From: Rufibacter hautae
GTDB lineage: Bacteria > Bacteroidota > Bacteroidia > Cytophagales > Hymenobacteraceae
Direction: 5' to 3'
Assembly: GCF_008271695.1 (NCBI RefSeq)
Contig: NZ_VKKY01000001.1
Coordinates: 1,916,589-1,980,588 of the forward strand
Length of the DNA: 64,000 nucleotides
Shown here: positions 24,316-32,221 of the stretch, in pieces
How the letters are laid out: every line of letters begins with the position of its first letter
Numbering within the stretch: the first letter of the stretch is position 1
Translations under genes and position numbers: made by a program
The notes under the pieces: model-generated
Databases searched by the model: none
What the model saw: the letters and a program-made list of their open reading frames with translations, nothing else
What the model was told of the DNA's origin: nothing

Positions 24316-26223
24316 ATGAAGAATCTACTACTGCTACTGCTGTGTTTGTGCTGGCTTCCGCTGGCGCAGGCCCAAACCCCCACTGGCTCCCTCACCCTGA
24401 AACAGGCGCAACCCAAGGCAGGTCAGGAAGTACGGTTCACCTACAATCCGGCAGGCACGGTTCTGGAGAAAGCGGCCAGTGTCACGGCGCTGGTATACGC
24501 CTATGACCAGAACAAACCCAAGGCCCACGAGATAGAGCTCAAGAAAGTCAAAGCCGGCTGGGAGGGCAGGTTTAGGCCCGAGGCTGGGGTAGACGGCGCG
24601 GTGCTGCTGTTCAGGGAAGAAGAGACCTATGACCGCAACAACGGCAAAGGCTATTCCTTCTTTTTATATGATAACAAAAAGCAGCCGGTGCAGGGCGCGT
24701 TGTACGGCCTGGCCGCTGCCTACGCGGAATGGGGCGGTATGGTAGGAATCGAAAACGACGGTCTCAAAGCCCTGGATCTCCTCCGGCAGGAAGCTGCCTT
24801 GTACCCGGCCCAAAAGCGGGAGATGACCCAGACAAGAACCTACGCCCTGAGTTATGCTTACAAAGGGGAAGAAAGCAAGCAGAAAGTGCTGCAGGAACTG
24901 GAAGACCTGTCTAAAGAGCCTAACTTAACGGCCAAAGAATTGGGTTTCCTGGCCAACTACTACAACCGCCTGGAGCAGAAAGACAAAGGAGAGGCTTTCG
25001 GGGAGCAGGCCCGCGCTCTGGAGCCTACTGGCGAATTTGTGCAGACCCAGCGTCTGATGGAGTTTTACAACACGGAAGATCCCGCCAAAAAGAAAGAACT
25101 GGCGCTGGCCTTCGCGAAAGAGTATCCGGGGCACGAGCGCGTGGCGAGTCTGTTGAGCGGCATCGCGCTGGAATACGCTGAGGCCGGCAACTGGCCCGAG
25201 TTTGAGGGGTTGCTAACGAAGTACCCGGTGCTGGCTACTTCCTCCTTGTACAACTCGGCGGCCTGGCGGCTGTATGAGAAAGGCGAAGACCTGACCAAAG
25301 CCAAAGCCCTGGCCCAGAAAGGCTATGAGCTGGCTCAGAAAGAAGTCCAGCAACCCACCGAGCCCAAGCCAGACCTCTATGCCGCCACCGACTGGAAGAA
25401 GAGCCGCGAATATACCGTAGGCCAGGTGGCCGATACCTACGGCGCCATCCTCCTCAAAGAAGGGAACAAAGCCGCTGCCGAGAAATACTTGGCGGAGGGC
25501 TACAGTTACACCCGCGGCAACAGCCCCGACATCACCGAGCGGTACGCAGAGGTTTTGGCTTCTGGAGGAGACAAAGCCAAAGCCCGCAAAATCATGGAAG
25601 AGATGGCAGCCAGCGGCAACGGCACCGCCAAGGTAAAAGGCTACCTCAAAGACATCTACACCCAGCAGCAGAACGGCGAAACTGGGTTTGAGGCCTATCT
25701 GGCCAAAGTGGAAGCCCCCGCCCTAGAAAAGCTGCGCACCGACCTGAAACGGAAAATGATCCTGGAAGCTGCTCCCGCCTTTGAACTCCGCGACCTCAAC
25801 GGCACTGTGGTGTCTCTGGCTTCGCTCAAAGGAAAGACGGTGGTAGTGGATTTCTGGGCAACCTGGTGCGGACCCTGCGTGTCCTCTTTCCCGGGCATGC
25901 AGCAGGCGGTGAACAAGTTCAAGGACAACGGCAAAGTGGCGTTTGTGTTTGTGAACTCCTGGGAGAGCGGGAAAGACAAAAAGAAAACCGCGGCAGATTT
26001 CATCAGCAAAAAGAATTACTCGTTCCAGGTGCTGCTGGATGAGGAAAACAAGATGATAGACGCCTATAAAGTACAGGGCATCCCTACCAAATTCATTTTG
26101 GACGCCAACGGCAACATCCGGTTCAAGAGCGTGGGTTTCTCCGGCAACAGTGACAAAGCCGTGCAGGAAATCAGCACGATGATTGACCTGCTCCGCCCCG
26201 AGTTACTGACGAGTGTGAAATAA
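24316..26223 (+). CDS. exported TlpA-type thioredoxin protein
   Basis: A 635-residue periplasmic protein with a signal peptide (1-19). A beta-sandwich segment spans about 20-115, and an all-alpha TPR-like part follows (about 150-480, repeated LAFAKEYPGHERVASLL and YAEVLASGGDKAKARKIME patterns). The C-terminal TlpA/ResA-like thioredoxin domain (about 485-635) has active site W517-C518-G519-P520-C521 in VVDFWATWCGPC and the cis-Pro IPTKFIL. It probably reduces disulfides in the periplasm or acts in cytochrome or outer-membrane protein maturation; the partner is unknown. The length and TPR insertion are typical of Bacteroidota TlpA disulfide reductases. Confidence 0.85.
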   Translation: MKNLLLLLLCLCWLPLAQAQTPTGSLTLKQAQPKAGQEVRFTYNPAGTVLEKAASVTALVYAYDQNKPKAHEIELKKVKAGWEGRFRPEAGVDGAVLLFREEETYDRNNGKGYSFFLYDNKKQPVQGALYGLAAAYAEWGGMVGIENDGLKALDLLRQEAALYPAQKREMTQTRTYALSYAYKGEESKQKVLQELEDLSKEPNLTAKELGFLANYYNRLEQKDKGEAFGEQARALEPTGEFVQTQRLMEFYNTEDPAKKKELALAFAKEYPGHERVASLLSGIALEYAEAGNWPEFEGLLTKYPVLATSSLYNSAAWRLYEKGEDLTKAKALAQKGYELAQKEVQQPTEPKPDLYAATDWKKSREYTVGQVADTYGAILLKEGNKAAAEKYLAEGYSYTRGNSPDITERYAEVLASGGDKAKARKIMEEMAASGNGTAKVKGYLKDIYTQQQNGETGFEAYLAKVEAPALEKLRTDLKRKMILEAAPAFELRDLNGTVVSLASLKGKTVVVDFWATWCGPCVSSFPGMQQAVNKFKDNGKVAFVFVNSWESGKDKKKTAADFISKKNYSFQVLLDEENKMIDAYKVQGIPTKFILDANGNIRFKSVGFSGNSDKAVQEISTMIDLLRPELLTSVK

Positions 26224-26243
26224 CCAATAAGGTAAGTCTATAA

Positions 26244-26280
26244 ACAAAAAGGCCACTGCGTAAAGCGGTGGCCTTTTTGT
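26244..26280 (+). terminator. intrinsic terminator of the TlpA gene
   Basis: ACAAAAAGGCCACTGC pairs with GCGGTGGCCTTTTTGT; strong G/C stem with T-run at the 3' end. Confidence 0.8.
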
Positions 26281-26371
26281 GTTAATTTGTGGAAATCAGC
26301 CTCAAAACGCATCCTTTCTATGCGCCAGCCTATTATTAAGAATTTGGGTTGAGCCTTAAACGAAACCAGCT

Positions 26372-27001
26372 ATGTTATTCAGGTTATTCTCCGCTCTTCT
26401 TTTAATTGGTTGTGTGTCTTGTTCTTTGAGTGACCCCAAAGAGGACTATCATGCTTTAGCGGCAAAAGAGATAAAAGAAAAAGGGTTTATAGCTTCAGGC
26501 GTTCTTGGCACTCCCAATGTATTAATTCAGGCAGAAGATTTCACCGGAGTGATCATTGACAAAGGAAACAAAGATATAGTTGATGATAGCGCCTTTACCC
26601 CAACAGTAGAAGAGGCGATCCTAGCAGAGAATATCATGCGGAATTGTTTCGACATCAATACGGTGGATTATGCTTTTGATTCAGCCTATATAAATAAAAG
26701 AGAAATTGAACCGCTGATGGAGTACCGAAGACAGTATTCTGGATTTTATAACGAAGAAGGAGAGCGGGTAATAGGAGTTAATTGTTTCAGACATACCAAA
26801 GAAGACTTTCATTCTTCTCCCCAATGGTTAAGAAGAATGAAATATGTCAAAGATGGTGGAAATAGATTCTGGAGAATCGAAGTGAACTTAAAGACAAAGC
26901 GTTGCGGAAGATTTAGAGTTAATGGACTAGCATTCCAGCAAAGGCAATTATTCAATGCCTCCCTAGTTCGCCCACAAGATCTTTCCAAGATGACAACGTA
27001 G
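26372..27001 (+). CDS. AT-rich lipoprotein of unknown function
   Basis: A 209-residue lipoprotein: LLLIGCVSC holds the lipobox, Cys about residue 17. The mature part has charged stretches (DYHALAAKEIKEKGF; EAILAENIMRNCFDINTVDY). Base composition is clearly more A/T-rich than that of the neighbours, and the gene stands alone between a terminator and the convergent dgt. No domain was recognised. It may be a recent arrival or a fast-evolving Bacteroidota lipoprotein. Confidence 0.68.
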   Translation: MLFRLFSALLLIGCVSCSLSDPKEDYHALAAKEIKEKGFIASGVLGTPNVLIQAEDFTGVIIDKGNKDIVDDSAFTPTVEEAILAENIMRNCFDINTVDYAFDSAYINKREIEPLMEYRRQYSGFYNEEGERVIGVNCFRHTKEDFHSSPQWLRRMKYVKDGGNRFWRIEVNLKTKRCGRFRVNGLAFQQRQLFNASLVRPQDLSKMTT

Positions 27002-27022
27002 GGGGTGAGTGTCCTGCAAAGA

Positions 27023-27050
27023 ACAATCAGCAATCAACAATTAACAATCA
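27023..27050. repeat. CAATCA-type short tandem repeat
   Basis: ACAATCAGCAATCAACAATT then AACAATCA: four near-repeats of CAAT(C/T)A(A/G). It lies between the convergent lipoprotein and dgt genes and ends next to the dgt stop. Confidence 0.5.
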
Positions 27051-27051
27051 C

Positions 27052-28419
27052 CTAATACATCCTAGGCAAGTCAATCCCTTTGATCTTCCGGAACAGACTA
27101 ATGGCGCTGCTGTCGGTGAGGCCTGAGATGAAATCGGTGATGTTGAGGATTTTCTCGTAGTTGTCCTCAGAGAGTTGGCGCTGCGGACCCAGGAACTGAT
27201 CGGGTACCAGGTCCAGGTATTTGCGGTGTTTTCCGGAAAACGGCTCGAAAACGGCTTTCAGGAAAGCTTCCAGCAAGCCGCCCAGTACCTCAAAACCAGC
27301 GGCCTCAATCTCCAGCACCGGACGGTGGCGATAGATGCGGTCAATGGAGATTTTCTTGATCTCGTCCAGGGCGGCTTTCTGCTGCACCAGGTTGATGAGC
27401 GACTGGTCAAAAGTCCCGTTCAGGATGGCTTCTTCGTTATCCAGGAAAATGCCGGCGCATTCATAGATCAGGTTGTTGATGATGACGGCCCGCCAGACGC
27501 CCAGTTGCTCACGCCAATCATGGAAAGTGGTGCTGTGGGTTTTGCCCGGGCGTTCGTTCAACAGCGGATGCAGCAGCGCTGCGGCCTGTTCAAACGGAAT
27601 CAGCCCCAAACGGCAGCCATCCTCAAAGTCAATGATGCGGTAACAGATGTCATCGGCGGCTTCTACCAGAAACGCCAACGGGTGCCGATGGAATGCGTGT
27701 TCGCCGGCCGGCAGCAAGCCCAATTCCTCGGCAATTTTCCTGAAATGCGCCTGCTCGGCTTGGAAGAACCCGTACTTTTTCTCGCTGGCCTTTTTGGTGC
27801 CTTTCACCACCGCATCGGAGGGGCGCGGATATTTGGTGAAGGTAGCCAGGGTGCTGTAAGTAAGGCGCATGCCACAGGAGCCGGTGCTTTGGCCCGGGTA
27901 CGTGTGCGTGATGATCCGGAAACCGGCGGCGTTGCCTTCAAAGTTCTGCAGGTCTGAGATTTGGGCCGAGGTTAAGTCTTTCAGATAGTCAGCCGCCTCA
28001 GAGCTCCGGAAGAAAGCGGAGATGGCGTCTTCGCCGGAATGGCCGAGGGGTGGGTTTCCGATGTCATGCGTGAGGCAGGCGGCGGCCACCATGTCCCCGA
28101 AATCAGATTCCAGCATGCCAGGGTGCGTCTGCAGAATGGCCGGGTGCCGCTCCAGCAACACCTTGCCTACCATACGCCCCAGAGACCGGCCCACACAGGA
28201 GGTTTCCAAACTATGGGTAAGCCGGTTGTGCACGAAATCGCTCTCCGGCATGGGCATGACCTGCGTCTTGTTCTGCAGCCGGCGGAAAGGCGTGGAGAAC
28301 ACCAATCGGTCATAATCGCGCTGGAACTCCCCGCGCACCGACTCATCGGTGGCGTGTTCTTTGGTCTGAAGGTCAAAGCGTTTCTTGGAGATCAGGCGCT
28401 CCCAATTCATCTGTGGCAT
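27052..28419 (-). CDS. dgt: deoxyguanosinetriphosphate triphosphohydrolase
   Basis: A 455-residue HD-domain dNTP triphosphohydrolase that splits dGTP into deoxyguanosine and tripolyphosphate, which tunes dNTP pools. The metal site is visible: RLTHSLETSCVGRSLG (first His) and AACLTHDIGNPPLGHSGEDA (HD pair). A third His/Asp cluster follows near residue 250 (FLVEAADDICYRIIDFEDG). The start MPQMNWERLISKKRF matches the family opening. It is convergent with the AT-rich lipoprotein. Confidence 0.9.
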   Translation of the reverse strand: MPQMNWERLISKKRFDLQTKEHATDESVRGEFQRDYDRLVFSTPFRRLQNKTQVMPMPESDFVHNRLTHSLETSCVGRSLGRMVGKVLLERHPAILQTHPGMLESDFGDMVAAACLTHDIGNPPLGHSGEDAISAFFRSSEAADYLKDLTSAQISDLQNFEGNAAGFRIITHTYPGQSTGSCGMRLTYSTLATFTKYPRPSDAVVKGTKKASEKKYGFFQAEQAHFRKIAEELGLLPAGEHAFHRHPLAFLVEAADDICYRIIDFEDGCRLGLIPFEQAAALLHPLLNERPGKTHSTTFHDWREQLGVWRAVIINNLIYECAGIFLDNEEAILNGTFDQSLINLVQQKAALDEIKKISIDRIYRHRPVLEIEAAGFEVLGGLLEAFLKAVFEPFSGKHRKYLDLVPDQFLGPQRQLSEDNYEKILNITDFISGLTDSSAISLFRKIKGIDLPRMY

Positions 28420-28492
28420 GGCAAAACTCTAAGCCCCGAAACTACGCCTCCCCAGCGTGCAATGCAAGGGAAAGCTCTGATTACGAGTGATT

Positions 28493-28532
28493 CTGTTTCA
28501 AGGCTGTTTTACCCAAAAGAGCCTTAAAACAG
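28493..28532. repeat. palindromic repeat copy upstream of dgt, overlapping a long hairpin
   Basis: CTGTTTCAAGGCTGTTTT, ACCC loop, AAAAGAGCCTTAAAACAG. The last eight bases also form the first arm of the 22-bp inverted repeat at 28525-28576. Confidence 0.75.
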
Positions 28533-28576
28533 AGCGGGTACGGAAGACCAAATGCTTCCGTACCCGCTCTGTTTTA
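28525..28576 (-). terminator. perfect 22-bp inverted repeat, probable terminator
   Basis: Left arm TAAAACAGAGCGGGTACGGA (continuing AG) pairs perfectly with the right arm CTTCCGTACCCGCTCTGTTT (continuing TA) over an 8-nt loop. It lies 21 bases from the protease stop at 28598 on the minus strand and can end that transcript. Confidence 0.75.
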
Positions 28577-28597
28577 GAATCAGCCTGGCTAGAACAC

Positions 28598-30751
28598 TTA
28601 TTCCAGTTTCAGATACCTTAGAGTGCCGCTCTCGCGGGAGGTGGACCACCTGATGAGCAGCAGCCCGCGCACGGTAGGTATCTCGTCATCATCGTTTCCG
28701 GGGAACAGCGTGAGGTCATACCGGTTGGCTTCTGGGGTCACCAATATCTCAAAGCTCCGGTAGAGGCGGCCAGATACGTCGTAGATAGACAGGCGTACCC
28801 TTTCTTCCTGGGCGGCATTAAAGAACAAAGAAGTCTGGTTTCCGCCGGGGTTAGGGGCTAGTTGCCGCACAAAGCCCGGTCCTGCCACCTGCACCACATC
28901 AGAATACTCAGTGGTGTTGTTGGTCCTCACCAGCCGCAACCGGTAGTAGTTGAGCTGGGAGAATGGGTTGGGGTCTACAAACTCATAAGACTGCGGGGTA
29001 GTGGGGCTGCCGGTGGCGTTCACGGTGCCAATGGTGGTGTAATTCTCCCCATCGGGGCTTCTTTCTATGGCGAAGGCGGTGATGCCGTTTTCCTGTTCCG
29101 TGGTCCACTGCAGCAACACCGTGCCCTCGGTGGTGAGTTCTCCCTCCAGTTCAATCAGCTCCACCGGAATGGCGCAGGCGTTGGCCGGCTTGGGAACCAT
29201 GGGGTCTACATTGCAGGGGAAGGCCGTGGTGCTGCGGTCCATGACATACTTACCACCGTCTATGTCGCTTATCTGGTTGAGGGTTCTGGAAGACGGGCCC
29301 CGGGCCACCGCGTAGTGCATGATGGCTCTAGGCAGGATAAGGTGGCTTAGCTGATGCCCATGCCCTAACTCATGCACCAGCACCGACGGAAAATCGAACT
29401 GGGTGGTGGTGGAGCCGTCTGGGCCGTACTGCCAGTCGCCGCGCGGGGAGTATTCCATGTCGATCTCGTCTACCCAGAAGTTCACCGTAGTGCCGCCCGA
29501 GATACAGCCCTTGTACCGGCTGATGGTTCTGCCCAGCACGTTGGCGGGCAACTCGCCGGAGGCGGCGAACCGTACCGAGTTGATGCCGTCATCGGCGGTG
29601 CTGGCCACAGGGTCATTGGAAGCGGTGATCCAGTTCACGAACGTGTTACAGGACCACTCATTCATGGCGCGTTTAAAGGCATACAGCGCCGGGATATTGG
29701 TCTCAAAGTTGGCCGAGAACCGGAAGGTGTAGCCGCCCAGGTTGTTTTGGTCTATGAGCCGGGGCTGGTAGCTCTGCTCAGGGATGTTCCGTTCGTCGTC
29801 TTCGTAGCTTACGTTGGAGTACGCGAAGATAATGGTGAGGGGCGCGGCCGAGGTAGCGGTGTTGGGGTCGTTGTTCACCACCCTGAAATCGCCGGTGCCA
29901 GCGGTGCCGCCGTCAAGGCCGTACGAGGGTACTTTTACTCTTATCTGGGTGTTGGTCCAGCTCACGTAATCAGAGGCTAGCGGCTGGATAAAGGTCTTGC
30001 CTCCGTCATCGGCGTTGCGGAACTCCACGTAGCCGTTGCCTCTGGTTGCCCCAAAGTTGGTGCCGTTGATGGTGAGCACATCGCCGGTGCCCGCCCGTAG
30101 GGTCAAAGGACTGAAACTGGAGATAAGCGGAATGGCCCGCCGCTGGTTCTGCGTGCTGGCTTTGGGTTTAAGGGCCAGTTCCAGTTCTGGATTGGCTTTT
30201 ACAGAGCGTATAGGAGTGCCAGAAAGGCGCGAAAGCGAACCGTACAGTTCCAGCGGAATAGAGCTGTATTGCGCAAACGGGTCTTTGGCCGTGCCCTGCG
30301 TTAACTGGTACCTGATGAAGCCCTGCAAACTCCCGAACACCGTGTACCGGGATTGCGCTTTGCCCGCTTGCAGGAAGAAAACGCCCTGTTGATTTGTTTT
30401 CAGTTGCAGCGTGGCAGAGTACGTCTGCATGTCCAGGCCTACGCGGCCGCCCTCAGTGATGATCTCCACGGTGGTAGCCGTGGGCGTGCCTTTGAACACT
30501 TTGTAGATCTCTACCTGGTTGGCGGTGTAGATGTTCTTGTGCCCTTCATCCCAGAAAGAACGCTGGCTGATTACTTTTCCTTCCACCACCACTTGGGCGG
30601 CCTGCGTGCGCTCTTCCAAAGACAGCGGAATAAGCAAACACGCGTCCTGGGCCCGCACGGCTGTGTTGCCCAACAAGCCAAAAGCCAGGAGAAGGGCAGC
30701 AAGAAGGTTCTTAGGTAAGCATGAGAAAAGACGGGTAAAGCGATGCTTCAT
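28598..30751 (-). CDS. secreted HExxH zinc metalloprotease with IPT/TIG domain and T9SS sorting domain
   Basis: A 717-residue exported protein. The signal peptide ends about residue 36 (GLLGNTAVRAQ). An IPT/TIG-like Ig domain lies near 220-320 (TLRAGTGDVLTINGTNFGAT). The metzincin-type protease domain carries HELGHGHQLSH with His460, Glu461, His464 and His470, followed by the Met-turn AIMHYAV. The C-terminal 80 residues are a T9SS type A sorting domain (LAPNPGGNQTSLFFN, YDVSGRLYRSFEI). It is probably secreted through the gliding/T9SS route and cell-attached. The ATG at 30751 is chosen over an in-frame start at 30934 that would precede the signal by 61 residues. Substrate unknown. Confidence 0.82.
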   Translation of the reverse strand: MKHRFTRLFSCLPKNLLAALLLAFGLLGNTAVRAQDACLLIPLSLEERTQAAQVVVEGKVISQRSFWDEGHKNIYTANQVEIYKVFKGTPTATTVEIITEGGRVGLDMQTYSATLQLKTNQQGVFFLQAGKAQSRYTVFGSLQGFIRYQLTQGTAKDPFAQYSSIPLELYGSLSRLSGTPIRSVKANPELELALKPKASTQNQRRAIPLISSFSPLTLRAGTGDVLTINGTNFGATRGNGYVEFRNADDGGKTFIQPLASDYVSWTNTQIRVKVPSYGLDGGTAGTGDFRVVNNDPNTATSAAPLTIIFAYSNVSYEDDERNIPEQSYQPRLIDQNNLGGYTFRFSANFETNIPALYAFKRAMNEWSCNTFVNWITASNDPVASTADDGINSVRFAASGELPANVLGRTISRYKGCISGGTTVNFWVDEIDMEYSPRGDWQYGPDGSTTTQFDFPSVLVHELGHGHQLSHLILPRAIMHYAVARGPSSRTLNQISDIDGGKYVMDRSTTAFPCNVDPMVPKPANACAIPVELIELEGELTTEGTVLLQWTTEQENGITAFAIERSPDGENYTTIGTVNATGSPTTPQSYEFVDPNPFSQLNYYRLRLVRTNNTTEYSDVVQVAGPGFVRQLAPNPGGNQTSLFFNAAQEERVRLSIYDVSGRLYRSFEILVTPEANRYDLTLFPGNDDDEIPTVRGLLLIRWSTSRESGTLRYLKLE

Positions 30752-30893
30752 ATAATGACTTTGAATAGGGACTGCTGGTTGGAAGATAGTGCAGGGTAAC
30801 GCCGGTTGTGAAAGATACTGGTCTGGAGACATCAATGCAATATCACTACGGATAAAATAGCCCCTTCGGTTGGGTGCGGTCGCTTCTGGCGGT

Positions 30894-30932
30894 AAAAAAA
30901 AGAGGCACTTACCCAGTACAGATAAATGCCTC
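30894..30932 (-). terminator. minus-strand stem-loop with T8 tail
   Basis: On the minus strand GAGGCA / TGCCTC over a 19-nt loop, followed by eight T. It lies about 140 bases upstream of the protease start, so it would stop transcription coming from the YciI side. Confidence 0.6.
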
Positions 30933-31011
30933 AAAAGCTAAACAGAAACTACTTCGGGTTGAAAACGGGCAACTGGGGTAAATTATTGTGGATCAGGGGA
31001 AACATAGCCGT

Positions 31012-31048
31012 TGATTTTGACCACTTTCCAGAAAATCGGGCTAGAAAC
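31012..31048. repeat. degenerate palindromic repeat copy
   Basis: TTGATTTTGACCACTTT, CCAG loop, AAAATCGGGCTAGAAAC. Core spacing is retained, but pairing is imperfect. Confidence 0.4.
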
Positions 31049-31194
31049 AATCCATAAGCAGCCGAGCTATGAAAAGGATGGTTCCAAATAAACGCTTCTT
31101 AGGCCTGAGTTGAGGGAAGATGCTGTTAGAAAGAGGAAGTTTTAGGTGGATTTCTGCTGCCGGAAAAGGAGAAGAAGGGAGGGCTTGAAAACAC

Positions 31195-31225
31195 AAAAGG
31201 ATCCGGCTAAGTCAGTCGAATCCTT
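31195..31225 (-). terminator. minus-strand stem-loop after the YciI-like gene
   Basis: On the minus strand AAGGAT / ATCCTT over a 17-nt loop, followed by TTgtgttttc. It sits 125 bases beyond the YciI-like stop. Confidence 0.45.
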
Positions 31226-31306
31226 CTGGTACGTTACACAACAACTATTTCCCCTCTAAAACGGAAGTAGGTATGTGCATATTGTATGGCGGTAAAAATT
31301 TATTTT

Positions 31307-31347
31307 CCGTTTTAAGGCTATTTTTTCTGAAACAGCTCAAAAGCGGG
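31307..31347. repeat. palindromic repeat copy at the 3' end of the YciI-like gene
   Basis: CCGTTTTAAGGCTATTTTTT, CTG loop, AAACAGCTCAAAAGCGGG. It ends three bases from the YciI stop on the minus strand. Confidence 0.6.
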
Positions 31348-31349
31348 CT

Positions 31350-31847
31350 TTACTTAAGTTTGGCGCCTTTCTGGGCAAACCAGGGGTGCAGTTCCATAAT
31401 CAGACGGCCGGCTTTCACGGCTGGGTCGGCTTCAGTGAGCGCTTTGGCTTCCTCCATGGTCGCGACGTTGAAAATAAAGATGCCGCGCAGGTCGCCATCG
31501 TCCATGAACGGGCCGGCCAGAGTGAGCTTGCCCTCGGCGGCCAGCTTGTTGATGTGGGCCATGTGCGCGTCCTGTATTCTCATGGATGTCAAAGAGTCTT
31601 GGTTGCGGTTGGGACCTTTCTTCAGCAAAGCCATGAAATAGAGCTTCATCTCGCCCTCGGCCGGCTCCTTGGTCACGGGTTTCACCTGTTCCTGGGCGGC
31701 GGGCTTGGCGGGTTCTGGCGTGCCTTGTTTGGCGGTGGCTTTCGGCGCTTGTTTGGCTGGTTCTTTGGCAACGGGTTTGGTTTGGGCCTGGGCCGAGGCA
31801 GCTCCCCAGAAAAGTCCGGCCAACAGTAAAATGTGCTTACATCGCAT
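31350..31847 (-). CDS. exported YciI-domain protein with Pro/Ala/Lys-rich linker
   Basis: A 165-residue protein. The signal peptide (1-20, ASAQAQ) is followed by a 45-residue low-complexity linker built of KPAKQAP/EPAKPA-like repeats. A YciI (ferredoxin-like) domain then runs from about residue 68 to the end (YFMALLKKGPNRNQDS, GPFMDDGDLRGIFIFNVATM, GRLIMELHPW). YciI domains are dimeric and often bind small ligands; most are cytoplasmic, so the signal and linker are unusual. It is probably in the periplasm, tethered through the linker. Role unknown. Confidence 0.8.
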   Translation of the reverse strand: MRCKHILLLAGLFWGAASAQAQTKPVAKEPAKQAPKATAKQGTPEPAKPAAQEQVKPVTKEPAEGEMKLYFMALLKKGPNRNQDSLTSMRIQDAHMAHINKLAAEGKLTLAGPFMDDGDLRGIFIFNVATMEEAKALTEADPAVKAGRLIMELHPWFAQKGAKLK

Positions 31848-32221
31848 AGTGGTGAGAGGGTGTGTGGGTCTGTATGCTTACAATTCCTGAAGATACGAGG
31901 TTTGTGACCAGATACCTGACAAACCCGCTTCTGCTCCCCGGGTCAGCCTGGTTTTAGGTCTGTGCCGGGCAGCGTCGTGCCGATATTCTTTATTGGGAAT
32001 ATAAGAATGTTTTCTCTAATATAGTATAGCTGCCCGCCCGCCAGATGCCGCATTTTGAATGGATTGAACCGTGCCAGGGTTTTCTGGATTCTGGCCTGCG
32101 GAATAACCCAGGAAAGGCTTCTGTTTCGTAAATCTGGAGGGGTCTGGATGCTTTCCATGGAATACTGTCCCGGAGCCGATGCCCTTTTGCTTTTCAATTG
32201 GTGAAACTAACACACATAAAC
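31848..32221. other. 374-bp stretch without a gene between divergent units
   Basis: This lies between the YciI-like gene (minus) and the prolyl oligopeptidase (plus). It holds an AT-rich patch near 31980-32025, a likely promoter zone, and only short frames on both strands with no protein-like composition. No palindromic copy was seen. Confidence 0.55.

Larger units (their letters stand above)
30752..31349. other. 598-bp stretch without a gene, holding two minus-strand terminators and two palindromic copies
   Basis: Upstream of the protease and downstream of the YciI-like gene, both on the minus strand. It holds minus-strand terminators at 30894-30932 and 31195-31225, palindromic copies at 31012-31048 and 31307-31347, and no convincing open frame. 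The 260 bases between the terminators have no assigned content and could carry a small RNA. Confidence 0.6.

Noticed and set aside
31943-32213. Short minus-strand frames upstream of the prolyl oligopeptidase
   Set aside because: No start context, no domain, and they overlap the likely promoter.
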